The notes under the pieces were generated by a model that was given only the letters and a program-made list of their open reading frames with translations, had not been told where the DNA came from and did not search any database. This document shows positions 1 through 8,822 of a stretch of 50,728 bases of DNA, piece after piece (within the stretch, counting starts at the first letter, position 1; every line of letters begins with the position of its first letter). Made by a program: the position numbers and the translations under genes. The stretch is from a bacterium (GTDB lineage: Bacteria; Planctomycetota; Phycisphaerae; Phycisphaerales; UBA1924): contig JANSXG010000002.1 of assembly GCA_024743075.1 (NCBI GenBank), positions 1 to 50,728 on the forward strand, written 5' to 3'.

Positions 1-727
1 CGACGAGTTTGCGGTTGATTCCGATCGCCTGGCACCACGCCCCGATCGACCGGAGCGTCTTGTCGGGGATCAGTTCTCCCGACAGATACATCAGCGACAG
101 ATCGGATCCGAGATCGAAGCGGATACGACGCAGGGTGTCCAGATCGAAGCACTGGAGCACGATCGGGTCGTTCCGGTCGGTGTACCCCATGGCGTGGAGG
201 GTCTCGATCGTGCGGAGGGCGAGGTCGAAGTGATGCTCGGCGTGGAAGGCGGGGTGCTTCAACTCGGGGACAACGCCGACGGTTCGTCCGGTCCTTGTGT
301 TCAGCCGATGGATGAGCGAGAGCATTTCGTCGAATGTTGCGATGCGGTAGCCGGCGTCCGTTGAATCGCGGCCGTGCTTCTCGAGCGTCTTGAGCTCTGC
401 AAGATCGAAGTCGATGGCGTACCACCTGCCGTCCTCGCGAGCTCGGTCGGGGAAGATGCTGGCGACGTTGGTTGTTAATTCGAGAGTGAGGTCATGGAGG
501 CAGACCAGGTGACCGTCACGGGTGGCGACGATGTCCGGCTCGATCATGTCGGCGCCCAGGGCGTACGCCATCGCGTAGGCGGCGAGCGAGTGCTCGGGGA
601 GGTAGCCGCTCGCGCCGCGGTGGGCGATTACGACGAAGTCGCGGCTTTGCTCGTCCGGTTGGCCACTCATGCCGAGGCAGAGCGCCAGAGACAGCAGGGC
701 GAGAACGGCGAGGGTCAGTTGGCGCAT
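1..727 (-). CDS. Glycerophosphodiester phosphodiesterase, secreted (3' end beyond window)
   Basis: Reverse-strand translation from the ATG at 727 gives about 242 residues before the window edge. It opens with a hydrophobic signal peptide (MRQLTLAVLALLSLALCLG), so the enzyme is probably exported. Family signatures of GlpQ/UgpQ-type phosphodiesterases are visible: HRGASG followed by PEHS, then EPDIVATRDG with the metal-binding E and D, then CLHD, and later VPELKHP. The family hydrolyses glycerophosphodiesters to glycerol-3-phosphate and an alcohol using a divalent metal. The C-terminal part of the TIM barrel is missing only because the window ends. It lies 91 bases downstream of the lamin-tail gene on the same strand. 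It is one of four phosphate-ester hydrolases in the first 10 kb, which suggests phosphate scavenging (inference). Confidence 0.9.
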   Translation of the reverse strand, partial: MRQLTLAVLALLSLALCLGMSGQPDEQSRDFVVIAHRGASGYLPEHSLAAYAMAYALGADMIEPDIVATRDGHLVCLHDLTLELTTNVASIFPDRAREDGRWYAIDFDLAELKTLEKHGRDSTDAGYRIATFDEMLSLIHRLNTRTGRTVGVVPELKHPAFHAEHHFDLALRTIETLHAMGYTDRNDPIVLQCFDLDTLRRIRFDLGSDLSLMYLSGELIPDKTLRSIGAWCQAIGINRKLV

Positions 728-818
728 GGTCGATTGCTCCGGATGAAAGACCGGCGAGGAGCGGTTGGCTCCACGCCGGCGCGATTGAGTGCTCAAGGAA
801 TTGTGAGCGGTCGTTCCG

Positions 819-3377
819 TTACTCGCAGGCGGTGCCGAAGTTGGCCAGGATCAGGTTGAGATCCGCCAGGTCGACATTGCCGTCGCCGGTCGCGTCGCCG
901 TCGCTCGTGACGGAACCGAAGTTCGCGAGCACGAGGTTGAGGTCAGCGAGGTCGACCGTATTGTCGCCGGTGACGTCAGCGCAGGGCGCGCACGGGTCGA
1001 TGGTCGGACAGTCGCTGAGGTCCGGAGTCTGGACGTTCTGCAACGTACCGGGCGATCCGAACATCGGGACGAGGCTGTTGAACACGAACGTCGGGTTCAC
1101 CTCGCGGCCGCCGGCCAGGCCCGTGAACGATGCGCCCCAGCGGGTACCGTCGTCGTTGCGGACCTGGGTGTAGTTGCTGGTCGGGGGGATGACGAAGATC
1201 GACCACGCCTCATCACCGAGTTCGCCGGTGCCGTCGAGCGGCCAGATCAGAAAATCGTCGTCGTAGTTGGCGATGTCCGACGGGACACCGTTTGCGTCGA
1301 CAAGACGCAGCACTTCGTTGGTCGGGCTGGGCCCGTTGGAGAGGGCGGCAAGACCGAACGGGCCGTCGCTCTCGTAGAAGCCCTGGACCGGGAAGACCTG
1401 GTAGCCGCAGCCCCAGGCGTCGTAGAACTCCTGCAAGGCTTCGTTTCGGCAATTGAAGTAGGCCGGGTTCGCACCGAAGATGACCGCGACTTCTCCGGCT
1501 TGGAGGACCGATCCTTCCGGGAGAGGAGCGGTAAATCCGTCCTCGTCGGCGAGACGCCACCCCGAGACATCGATCGCCGAATCGCTGCGGTTGTAGATCT
1601 CAACCCACTCGGCAAACCCGCGTCCGACGTTCGGATCGGTGGGGTCGCCGTTGGGGTCGTAGGCGTTGGTGGTGGCCATGATCTCGGTGATGATGACATC
1701 GCCGGTGGGTGATTCGGGCGAGCCGAAGAAGATGGTGCCGGGTGAGCCGAAGTCTTCGCCGGTACGCGTGACGACCGGCAGGCCGTCCACGAGATTGCTC
1801 TGGCGGCCCAGGTCGAGACCGGGGAACGTCAGGCGCCAGTTTGCGGCGTTGTTGTTCAGCACGCCGTCGAGACGATCGCCGCGCAGGTAGATCGAGCCGT
1901 GGCCCTCGGTGCCGGGCCAACCGAAGGTGGGGATGCCGTTGGAGTCGGTGCCGCTGTAGTTGACCACATCGATGATGACACCGTTGCCGTCGATCACCGC
2001 GAGGATCTCGTCGGTCGGGGTGCCGAAGTTGGCGCGAGCACCCCAGACGGGGAGCGGGACAGCGGTGAAGTCGTCACCCCAGACCGCCTGCCATTGCGCG
2101 AGCGCAGCGGCGTCGTCGAAGGTACCGGCGTCCGAGTCGAAGAACTCTTCGGCGTCGAAGAGCACGATGATCTCGCCGGGGGCGAGCGTCGTGCCGGCCG
2201 GGAACGGGGACGAGGGCGGGTCGCCTTCGAGGTCGGCGATGATCCATCCCGAGAGGTCGACGGTCTCGCTGGAGGTGTTGTAGAGCTCGATGTACTCGAG
2301 CTCGGGCGAGGTCCACGGGTTGTACATGATTTCGGTGATGATCACGTTGCCCGCGCTCTCGCACTCGTCAAGGACGCCATTGTTGTTTGCGTCGAGGGCG
2401 GGGTTGTCGGCGATCTCGCAGGAATCGATGATTCCGTTGTTGTTGCAGTCGAGGTCCGGGTTGGACACGATATCGCAATCGTCGGGCACGCCGTTGTTGT
2501 TGCAGTCCGGCTCGCACTCGTCGGGGATGTTGTTGGAGTTACAGTCCTCGGAGATGCCGAAGAAAATATCGAGGGCGTCGTCGTTGCCGTTATTGTTGCA
2601 GTCGGTGAACTCGAAGGACGACTCGACATAGCCGGGCGAGGCGATGTCGCCGCCGGAGATGATCGCGGTCACGTTGCCCATAGGGCTGGTGTATTCGACG
2701 ATCTGGCTTTCCTGGCCATCGAAGCCGCCTGCGCCGTTGATGCCGAGCACGGAAAGTCTCCAGGCGAGGCCGTTGTCGTTGTCGCTGGCGTTGAGGAACT
2801 GCGGCTTGAGGTAGATCGAGACGCCCGAGGTCGTCGCCGGCCACCCGTTGATGCCGTTCTGGTAGTTGGCCTCGTCGATGACGTTGCCGACGTTGTCGAG
2901 AAGTGTCAGCACTTCGTTGGTGGGCGATCCGGAGTTGGCGAGCGATGGCACAAGGCAATTGGCGAGCGCGAAGACGCGGTACGGTTCGCCGGCGGCGTTC
3001 AGTTCGCCGTAGCCGGCGTAGAAGTCGGCCGGGGTCAGCTCTGGGTCTTCGAGGTCGTCGTTCGGGAAGGGAAGGTCGTTGCCGTTGTCGTCCTGGGCGC
3101 AGTTGCGACCCGAACGCATGATGATGATCGCTTCGCCGGGCTGCATGATCGTGCCGTCGGGCAGGCCGACGGTAAGGAAGTTGCCGTCCTCGTCAGCGAG
3201 GTACCAGCCGGAGATGTCGACCGGGTTGTTGGTGGAGTTGTAGATTTCTGCGAATTCACCGGGGACATCGCCGCCGGCGGGGTTGGCGTGAATTTCGGTG
3301 ATGACGACCTGGCCTGACGCCTGGCCGGCGGCACCGACCAAGGCGAGCGCGGCGAGCGCGCACGATTTGCGGAACAT
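819..3377 (-). CDS. Secreted lamin-tail-domain protein with dockerin-like C-terminus
   Basis: 852 residues starting with a signal peptide (MFRKSCALAALALVGAAGQASG); a GAGGAGAG ribosome site precedes the ATG. Three lamin-tail-like domains are visible by their openings 'VVITEIHANP', 'VIITEIMYNP' and 'VIITEIMATT', each followed by an E-I/L-YN strand and 'SGWxxAD'; they begin near residues 24, 346 and 560. Between the first two, about residues 258-345, are DxNxNxxxDxC repeats (DCNNNGVPDDCD type) that look like calcium-binding loops. The end (about 800-852) is a paired dockerin-type EF-hand module, each half ending NLVLANFG or NLILANFG, bracketed by cysteines and closing in TACE. No catalytic domain is seen. 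Lamin-tail domains in bacterial exported proteins are usually interpreted as binding or structural modules. It lies 83 bases downstream of the pilin-like gene and may share its transcript. Confidence 0.85.
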   Translation of the reverse strand: MFRKSCALAALALVGAAGQASGQVVITEIHANPAGGDVPGEFAEIYNSTNNPVDISGWYLADEDGNFLTVGLPDGTIMQPGEAIIIMRSGRNCAQDDNGNDLPFPNDDLEDPELTPADFYAGYGELNAAGEPYRVFALANCLVPSLANSGSPTNEVLTLLDNVGNVIDEANYQNGINGWPATTSGVSIYLKPQFLNASDNDNGLAWRLSVLGINGAGGFDGQESQIVEYTSPMGNVTAIISGGDIASPGYVESSFEFTDCNNNGNDDALDIFFGISEDCNSNNIPDECEPDCNNNGVPDDCDIVSNPDLDCNNNGIIDSCEIADNPALDANNNGVLDECESAGNVIITEIMYNPWTSPELEYIELYNTSSETVDLSGWIIADLEGDPPSSPFPAGTTLAPGEIIVLFDAEEFFDSDAGTFDDAAALAQWQAVWGDDFTAVPLPVWGARANFGTPTDEILAVIDGNGVIIDVVNYSGTDSNGIPTFGWPGTEGHGSIYLRGDRLDGVLNNNAANWRLTFPGLDLGRQSNLVDGLPVVTRTGEDFGSPGTIFFGSPESPTGDVIITEIMATTNAYDPNGDPTDPNVGRGFAEWVEIYNRSDSAIDVSGWRLADEDGFTAPLPEGSVLQAGEVAVIFGANPAYFNCRNEALQEFYDAWGCGYQVFPVQGFYESDGPFGLAALSNGPSPTNEVLRLVDANGVPSDIANYDDDFLIWPLDGTGELGDEAWSIFVIPPTSNYTQVRNDDGTRWGASFTGLAGGREVNPTFVFNSLVPMFGSPGTLQNVQTPDLSDCPTIDPCAPCADVTGDNTVDLADLNLVLANFGSVTSDGDATGDGNVDLADLNLILANFGTACE

Positions 3378-3460
3378 GAGACTCTCCTCTCGGGATGAAC
3401 GGATCGCGGACAGCAGCGATCGCGGGGCGGAACGCTTGAAAACGTGGTGGACAAGCGGGC

Positions 3461-4432
3461 TCAGGAATCGTTCTCGAAGTACCAGCGCTGGTAGTTGTTG
3501 TAGAAGAGGCTCTCGGATGTCTTGCGGAGGGCCGGGTGAAGCTCTTCGAGATCGTCGTAGATGTCGCTGGCGCCGAGGTGGTTCGAGTACATGTAGGCCT
3601 CAACGAGGTCATGGCCGCGGCGGACGAAGTCGACGTGGCCGTCGATGAAGCCGATGTTGAGGCCGTCGGTGCCGTGGTTGTTGTGCGGGTCGGGCCAGTT
3701 GTTGCGCGATCCGGGGTACAGCGCCTTGATCTGCGACAGGTGATCCTGATCGGAGTCGAGGATGAGCAGCGTGCGGGAAGGGTGCTCGACGGTGTTGAGA
3801 CGCTTGAGAATGCTTCGGTTGGGCGGGTCCGGCTGTTCGCCGTTCTCGCCGATGTATGTCGGGTGCTTCGGGCCGAACCCGCGCTGCTGGAAGTGGTCGG
3901 TCGTGCCACGGCTGTAGTCGACCCATCCGGACGGGTAGATGTGCAGTTGGCTCTGGGCGCGGCTGGACATCCATGCCCACACCTCGAAGCTGTGACCGCC
4001 ACGCTGGACGTTGAAGCCCTGAGTATTGTCACCCGTGTCGAACGCGTTGTTCGCCGATCGGGTCAGGTGCAGGCGGACGCGCCGGCCATACTTGTTGCGG
4101 GCGTCGTCTTCTTCGAGCCAGTTGTCGGGATCGACGAAGTTCTGGGTGCTCGGGCAGATGGCCTGCTCGACGTTCTCGATGTACTCGCCGGGTTCGAGGT
4201 ACGCGAGGTTATCCTCGCTGCCGCCCATGGTGGGGATGAACGCGCCGGTGCTGCTGTCGTTCGCGTGGACACGGGACGCGAGGACGATCATGCGTATGTT
4301 GTTGGCGCACTGCATCCGCCGAGCGGTCTCGCGTGCCTGGCCCATAGCCGGGAGCAGTATGCCGATGAGCAGCGCGATGACTGCGACGACGACGAGGAGT
4401 TCGATCAGAGTGAACGCTTTGCGGGATTGCAT
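3461..4432 (-). CDS. Type II secretion/pilin-like protein with H-X9-DG motif
   Basis: 323 residues. The N-terminus has the prepilin cleavage and methylation signature [20 protein letters not shown], in which the glutamate of FTLIE is the conserved fifth residue after cleavage by prepilin peptidase. The C-terminal part has [10 protein letters not shown], the H-X9-DG-type ending of the large planctomycete pseudopilin family (DUF1559-like). Such proteins are inserted in the inner membrane by the N-terminal helix with the globular part outside the cytoplasm. Planctomycetes carry many copies of this family and their exact function is not established. It is transcribed divergently from the phosphoesterase at 4636 across about 200 bases, and the lamin-tail gene follows on the same strand. 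Confidence 0.88.
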   Translation of the reverse strand: MQSRKAFTLIELLVVVAVIALLIGILLPAMGQARETARRMQCANNIRMIVLASRVHANDSSTGAFIPTMGGSEDNLAYLEPGEYIENVEQAICPSTQNFVDPDNWLEEDDARNKYGRRVRLHLTRSANNAFDTGDNTQGFNVQRGGHSFEVWAWMSSRAQSQLHIYPSGWVDYSRGTTDHFQQRGFGPKHPTYIGENGEQPDPPNRSILKRLNTVEHPSRTLLILDSDQDHLSQIKALYPGSRNNWPDPHNNHGTDGLNIGFIDGHVDFVRRGHDLVEAYMYSNHLGASDIYDDLEELHPALRKTSESLFYNNYQRWYFENDS

Positions 4433-4635
4433 CAGATGGCGCTCCAGGTTGTCCGGGGGTAGAGAGAAACCGCGCGACGCGGCGCCTGTATCAACGCAGC
4501 GGGAAGTTACGAACGGCGGCGCAGGCGCGTGCGCAGATCGGGTGAAGATTGAGTTATTCGTTCTTCGATGGAGCGTGCGATCTGTTTACCCGCTGTACGC
4601 TGTTCCGGAGAACCAGATGTTCTCCGGGAGAAAAA

Positions 4636-6810
4636 ATGTCACAGACAGCACTCCGTATCGCGATTTGCGTTTTCTTCACTTTGCAGATGGGAGCGTCGTG
4701 GACTGATGGAGCCCCTGCAGCGCCAACGGTCTCGGATGCCGTCGTGGGGCTGCTCGATGTGCAGCAGATCGATGCGGGGAACAACCGGGATTCGGTCCGG
4801 TTGTCCGTGCCGGCCGGCGCTCGGCTGTTCAGTTACCCGGATCAGAACCGTGGCGATTACCACGTCGGCTTCGGCACGGGTGACGATATTGCCGGCGGCG
4901 TCATGATCCCGGCAATACGCAACCGCGAGCGATTGAACGACGACGGCTGGAACGTCGGCGGCAACAATGGCGGCGACCGCTTCGCGATCGTGACGAGCCA
5001 TCGTCCGGATGCGGTGACACAGTTGACGGTCGGTGCCCATGGCGTGCCGAGCGGCATGGAGATGAATGTGGATATCTCGAGCGTCCTGTTCCCGTTCGAA
5101 GCCGGGTTCATCGCGGGTCATGCGCTAAATGACTCGAACAACGGTCCGATGACACGGTTGATTTCAAGCGAGGGGCTCGGCCTCGGTTCGACGTTTGTGG
5201 ACAGTCCGGCGAATCAGGGAAGGTATACCATTGATCTCACCGGCTTCGGCGCGACCGGGAGTAACGGTGTGCTCATCGCGGTCGGCGGGAAGAACGAGGC
5301 GAACTTCGCCCTGACCGAGAATCACGGCGACGGAACCTACACGATCGTGTGCCATGACAAGGCGACGAGCGGAGCCGCCGGAGAGAACGATCCGGTTGCG
5401 TTCGTGTATTTGCCGTTCGCAACCGATGGGCTCGTCGCCGGCCGGGTCGCTGAGAGAAGTGGTGCTGTCCCGGAGGTGCTCGCGGGGACCGAGGGCTTCG
5501 CTGTGAGCGCGCTCGGAATGGGGCGTGTGCTGCTCCGCATCAGCGGTGTGACCGACGGGGGCAGCGGCGCTCTGCTGCTCTCACCGGAAGGCGGAGGTGT
5601 TCAGAACTCGGACAACATTGTCGTGGCCGACTGGTCGAGCGATCTCGAAGGGTTCGTCGTCGAGACACGGGACATACCTGGTATGGACCCGGAGGGGCTC
5701 GGAGGCGAAGCCATGTTCGCCTTCGCGTACATCCCGGTCACGCCCGGGCCCGACATCGAGTGGCGACCCGGCTCAACCGTTTTCGCGGTGCTTCCTGATA
5801 CGCAGTATTACGCACAGGATTATCCGCCGGTGTTTCACAGCCAGACGCAGTGGATCGCGGATCAGTCAGATGCCCTCAACATCGGCCTGGTCCTGCACCT
5901 CGGCGACCTGACGAATCGGAACAACGAGTCGCAGTGGAGCGTCGCGCGGAGCGCGATTGATCGGATATTCCCGGAGATCCCGACGGTGCTCGCCCAAGGC
6001 AATCACGACTGCGGCCCGAACGGGAACGCCGCGGATCGGTCGACGCTGATGGGCCAGTACTTTCCCGAATCGTTCCTTGCTCAGCAGACGACCTTCGGCG
6101 AGACATTCGAGTCTGTCGCGAACAGCTACAGCCTGATCAATGCGGCCGGTCGGAAGTGGGTCATTCTGTCGCTGGAGTGGGGCCCTCGGACGCAGGCGAT
6201 CGAATGGGCGCACCAGGTGCTCTCGGACCACAGCGATCGTCTGGCGATCGTCATCACCCACGCGTACATGCATCGCGGGGATCAGCGGATCGATCGGCTG
6301 GTCGGCGAGTTCAGCGGATCCCCGTACTCCTACGGTACGGCTGATCTTCCCGGCGGCACTTCGGACGGCGGGGATCTCTGGCGCGATCTGATCAGCCAGC
6401 ACCCGAACACCGTGATGGTGCTGAGCGGGCATGTGACCGGCGAGAGCCGGGTTTCTGACGCAACGGCGTTCGGCAATGTCGCGCACCAGATGCTGACCGA
6501 CTACCAGGCGCGACCCGAGGGTGGCGAGGGGTTCCTGCGCCTGATCGAACTTGCGCCCGGCAGCAGCACGGTGCGCTTTCGGACTTATTCGCCGTGGCAG
6601 GAGCGGTATTTCACGGGGCCGGGCAGTCACTTTGAACTCGAACTCGTCACAGCCCCGGGCTATGATGGGCGCATCTTTGCCGGGGACTATTCGCTGGATG
6701 GGAGCGTCGGCCTTGAGGATCTGAACCTCGTGCTTGGCGGATTCGGCGAGCGCTACACGCTTGAGGACCTTCACCGCGTGCTTGCTGACTTCGGCCAATC
6801 GACCGAATGA
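4636..6810 (+). CDS. Secreted calcineurin-like phosphoesterase with degenerate dockerin tail
   Basis: The start chosen is the ATG at 4636 (724 residues), because GGGAG lies just upstream and the protein then opens with a signal peptide (MSQTALRIAICVFFTLQMG); a longer frame from 4549 has no such support. The first half, about residues 35-370, is a non-catalytic beta-rich region. Metallophosphoesterase motifs follow in order: AVLPDTQ (DxQ variant of DxH), HLGDLTNRN, QGNHDCG, ITHAYMHRG and LSGHV, together forming the two-metal centre. The natural substrate cannot be read from sequence. The C-terminus (GDYSLDGSVGLEDLNLVLGG, then a second half lacking its Asp-rich loop) is a decayed dockerin-like pair without the flanking cysteines seen in other such proteins here. 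It converges with the second phosphoesterase gene. Confidence 0.87.
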   Translation: MSQTALRIAICVFFTLQMGASWTDGAPAAPTVSDAVVGLLDVQQIDAGNNRDSVRLSVPAGARLFSYPDQNRGDYHVGFGTGDDIAGGVMIPAIRNRERLNDDGWNVGGNNGGDRFAIVTSHRPDAVTQLTVGAHGVPSGMEMNVDISSVLFPFEAGFIAGHALNDSNNGPMTRLISSEGLGLGSTFVDSPANQGRYTIDLTGFGATGSNGVLIAVGGKNEANFALTENHGDGTYTIVCHDKATSGAAGENDPVAFVYLPFATDGLVAGRVAERSGAVPEVLAGTEGFAVSALGMGRVLLRISGVTDGGSGALLLSPEGGGVQNSDNIVVADWSSDLEGFVVETRDIPGMDPEGLGGEAMFAFAYIPVTPGPDIEWRPGSTVFAVLPDTQYYAQDYPPVFHSQTQWIADQSDALNIGLVLHLGDLTNRNNESQWSVARSAIDRIFPEIPTVLAQGNHDCGPNGNAADRSTLMGQYFPESFLAQQTTFGETFESVANSYSLINAAGRKWVILSLEWGPRTQAIEWAHQVLSDHSDRLAIVITHAYMHRGDQRIDRLVGEFSGSPYSYGTADLPGGTSDGGDLWRDLISQHPNTVMVLSGHVTGESRVSDATAFGNVAHQMLTDYQARPEGGEGFLRLIELAPGSSTVRFRTYSPWQERYFTGPGSHFELELVTAPGYDGRIFAGDYSLDGSVGLEDLNLVLGGFGERYTLEDLHRVLADFGQSTE

Positions 6811-6838
6811 CTCGCGTTCGCCCGGCGCTTCACGAGAA

Positions 6839-6862
6839 CACCCCGACCGATCGGCCGGGGTG
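6839..6862. terminator. Hairpin between convergent phosphoesterase genes
   Basis: Near-perfect palindrome: CACCCCG and CGGGGTG arms around a CCGATCGG centre, with one A/C mismatch. It lies 28 bases after the stop at 6810 and 40 bases from the stop of the opposing gene. There is no clean T-run; CGTTCCCTCTCTC follows on the plus strand. It probably serves as a bidirectional transcription stop, but the evidence is structural only. Confidence 0.5.
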
Positions 6863-6902
6863 CGTTCCCTCTCTCAACGCTGCGGTGGGCAGCCGTTAGG
6901 CC

Positions 6903-8627
6903 TTAATCGTTCACCACACGGAAAGTGGCGGTCATCGTTCTGATCCGGCCATACACATCGGTGTGTTCGATCTCGATGCGGTGAGTCCCCGCGGGCAGGT
7001 CGGCGGGGAGTCGGGATTCCCAGATGTGGAAGGAATCCACGGGGTCCGGCAGATCACGCTGGCCGTCCGCGTACTCGGCAAGGTTCGCTTCGCGTTCGAA
7101 CAGTGCCTGATACGTTGGGTCCACCTGAGGCGCAAAGAGCATGGCCGTCCACGGGAGCGGGCGAGCGTTCGTGCCGCCCGGGACGACACGCCATCGCACG
7201 GTGTCCGCCTCCGTGCCGTTGAAGACGTTCACGACGACGGTGGTTTCGCCCTCGATCGGTCGAACTTCGGTGGTGCCGGGTTCGCCGATCGTGATTGATG
7301 CGAAGTGCTGCTCTGAGTGGCGTGCGGCGAAGTAGTCCGTCGTGTAGGTGTTCCCGTCGAAGTTCACGACGGTGTAGCCGTTCGGTGTGCCGCACCGCAT
7401 CTGCGTGTGTGGGATGAGCTGTTCGTCGAACAGGCCGCGGTACCAGGATCCCGAAGCGGTCCCCGCGTTGATGTGGTGATGAACGGTCCGGCCGACGACA
7501 CCTGTGGTGTGCTGGTTGGGGCCGGTCGGCCGGTAGCCGTCCTGTTCTCCGAAAAACCAGTGGCGCTGGAAATGCGTGTGCCCGGACATGCTCATGGTGT
7601 TCGGATGGCTCGACAGGATCTCCAAGAGCCGCTCACGCTCCGGGATCTGGTGGATGCTGCCCGCTTCGGCGGCCATCGGGATGTGGAACATGAGCACCAC
7701 CAGCTCGTCATCGGGCACGATCTGCAGGTAGTTTTCGAGGAACGTCAGTTGCTCCGGGCGCAGTCCGCCGCGATAGGTCGCAGAGCGGGGGCGCTTGCCG
7801 CCGGGCCAACCGTCGTGCGTGCCGTTTCGAAAGCCCTCGAAGCCTTCGTGGATGACATTGTCCAGCGCGACGAAATGCACCCGCCCGTATTGGAAGGCGA
7901 AGTTCGCCGGTCCGTAGACACGCTCGTAAGTCTCGTCGGCCCAGCGATCGGGATCGCTGGCGGTGTCATCCGACTGACCGGACATGAAGTTCATGTCATG
8001 ATTGCCGTAGATGTTGTACCAGGGCACGCCGAGGACTGATTGTGCCTCGTTGAGCGGCTGGAACAGATCCAAGCGGTCGCCAACGAGGTCGCCAAGGCTG
8101 ACGCCGAAGGCGACATCGTGCCGACCGACGATCGGGTCGATCACATCGGCGCGGAGAAAGTCCACTTCGCGTTCTGAGTACGGCTGTGGGTCACCGAACG
8201 CGAGGACGCTGAAGGAATCCGGCTCCGAATTCGGGGTCAGGGGAAAATCGATGGACGCGGGCAGCTCTCCGGTCGGTTCGACACCCTGCCAGATGAAGTT
8301 GTCGTCCGGTGAGCCGTCGGGCTTGTGGATGTAGCTGAAGCGGGGCAGGCCGAGCTCGGTGGTCGGTGTACGGTAGCCGCGAGGCTTGATCACGAAGTAG
8401 TGGTCGTCACCGGTGACGGGGAGTGCCCACGCACCGGATGCATCGGTCAGTGTGACTCGTACGCCGTCGGACACGGGGACGGCGCCGATTCCCCGTTCGT
8501 CGGCCTGACGCACCCCGTCGTTGTTGAGGTCGAGGAAGACAGTGCCGCGGGCGGTGGGGTCGGCGGCCCACGCGTTGATCGAGAGTGCAGCTCCGGTGCA
8601 GACGGAGATCAGGGAGGTCTCGCGCAT
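6903..8627 (-). CDS. Secreted metallophosphoesterase with N- and C-terminal beta domains
   Basis: 574 residues from the ATG at 8627, chosen because AGGAG lies 7 bases upstream and the signal peptide (MRETSLISVCTGAALSINAWA) follows directly. The upstream ATG at 8654 would add nine polar residues. Domains in order: a SdrD-B/MetallophosN-like beta domain (about 25-110, 'GTVFLDLNNDGVRQADE'); a calcineurin-like phosphoesterase core with FGDPQPY, SLGDLVGD, YGNHDMNF, FHIPM and MSGHTHFQRHW; then a C-terminal beta domain (about 400-574). This three-part layout is typical of MetallophosN/C phosphoesterases. The substrate is unknown. Unlike its convergent neighbour it has no dockerin tail and ends FRVVND. 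Confidence 0.88.
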   Translation of the reverse strand: MRETSLISVCTGAALSINAWAADPTARGTVFLDLNNDGVRQADERGIGAVPVSDGVRVTLTDASGAWALPVTGDDHYFVIKPRGYRTPTTELGLPRFSYIHKPDGSPDDNFIWQGVEPTGELPASIDFPLTPNSEPDSFSVLAFGDPQPYSEREVDFLRADVIDPIVGRHDVAFGVSLGDLVGDRLDLFQPLNEAQSVLGVPWYNIYGNHDMNFMSGQSDDTASDPDRWADETYERVYGPANFAFQYGRVHFVALDNVIHEGFEGFRNGTHDGWPGGKRPRSATYRGGLRPEQLTFLENYLQIVPDDELVVLMFHIPMAAEAGSIHQIPERERLLEILSSHPNTMSMSGHTHFQRHWFFGEQDGYRPTGPNQHTTGVVGRTVHHHINAGTASGSWYRGLFDEQLIPHTQMRCGTPNGYTVVNFDGNTYTTDYFAARHSEQHFASITIGEPGTTEVRPIEGETTVVVNVFNGTEADTVRWRVVPGGTNARPLPWTAMLFAPQVDPTYQALFEREANLAEYADGQRDLPDPVDSFHIWESRLPADLPAGTHRIEIEHTDVYGRIRTMTATFRVVND

Positions 8628-8822
8628 ATTGAATTCTCCTTTGTGAGTGGGCACAACGATCGCCCAATCCGTCGGTGGCGTGTGCGAGCGACCGGTGAAG
8701 AGTTCGTTAAATGGAGTGTTTGTACGCGTTCCGCCCGGACGGGATGAAGCGAATGGGCGATGCTCTAGAGACGCGGCGCTTGGTTGTAGCCGTCCGTCTG
8801 ACCGTTGAAGAGAGGTGTTCCT

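Noticed and set aside
1899-3317. 472-codon plus-strand frame
   Set aside because: Exactly antisense to the lamin-tail gene, valine/glycine/aspartate-rich with no domain; a high-GC mirror frame.
4433-8822. Pho-box operators upstream of the phosphatase genes
   Set aside because: No CTGTCAT-like direct repeat with 11-base spacing seen in the divergent intergenic regions.
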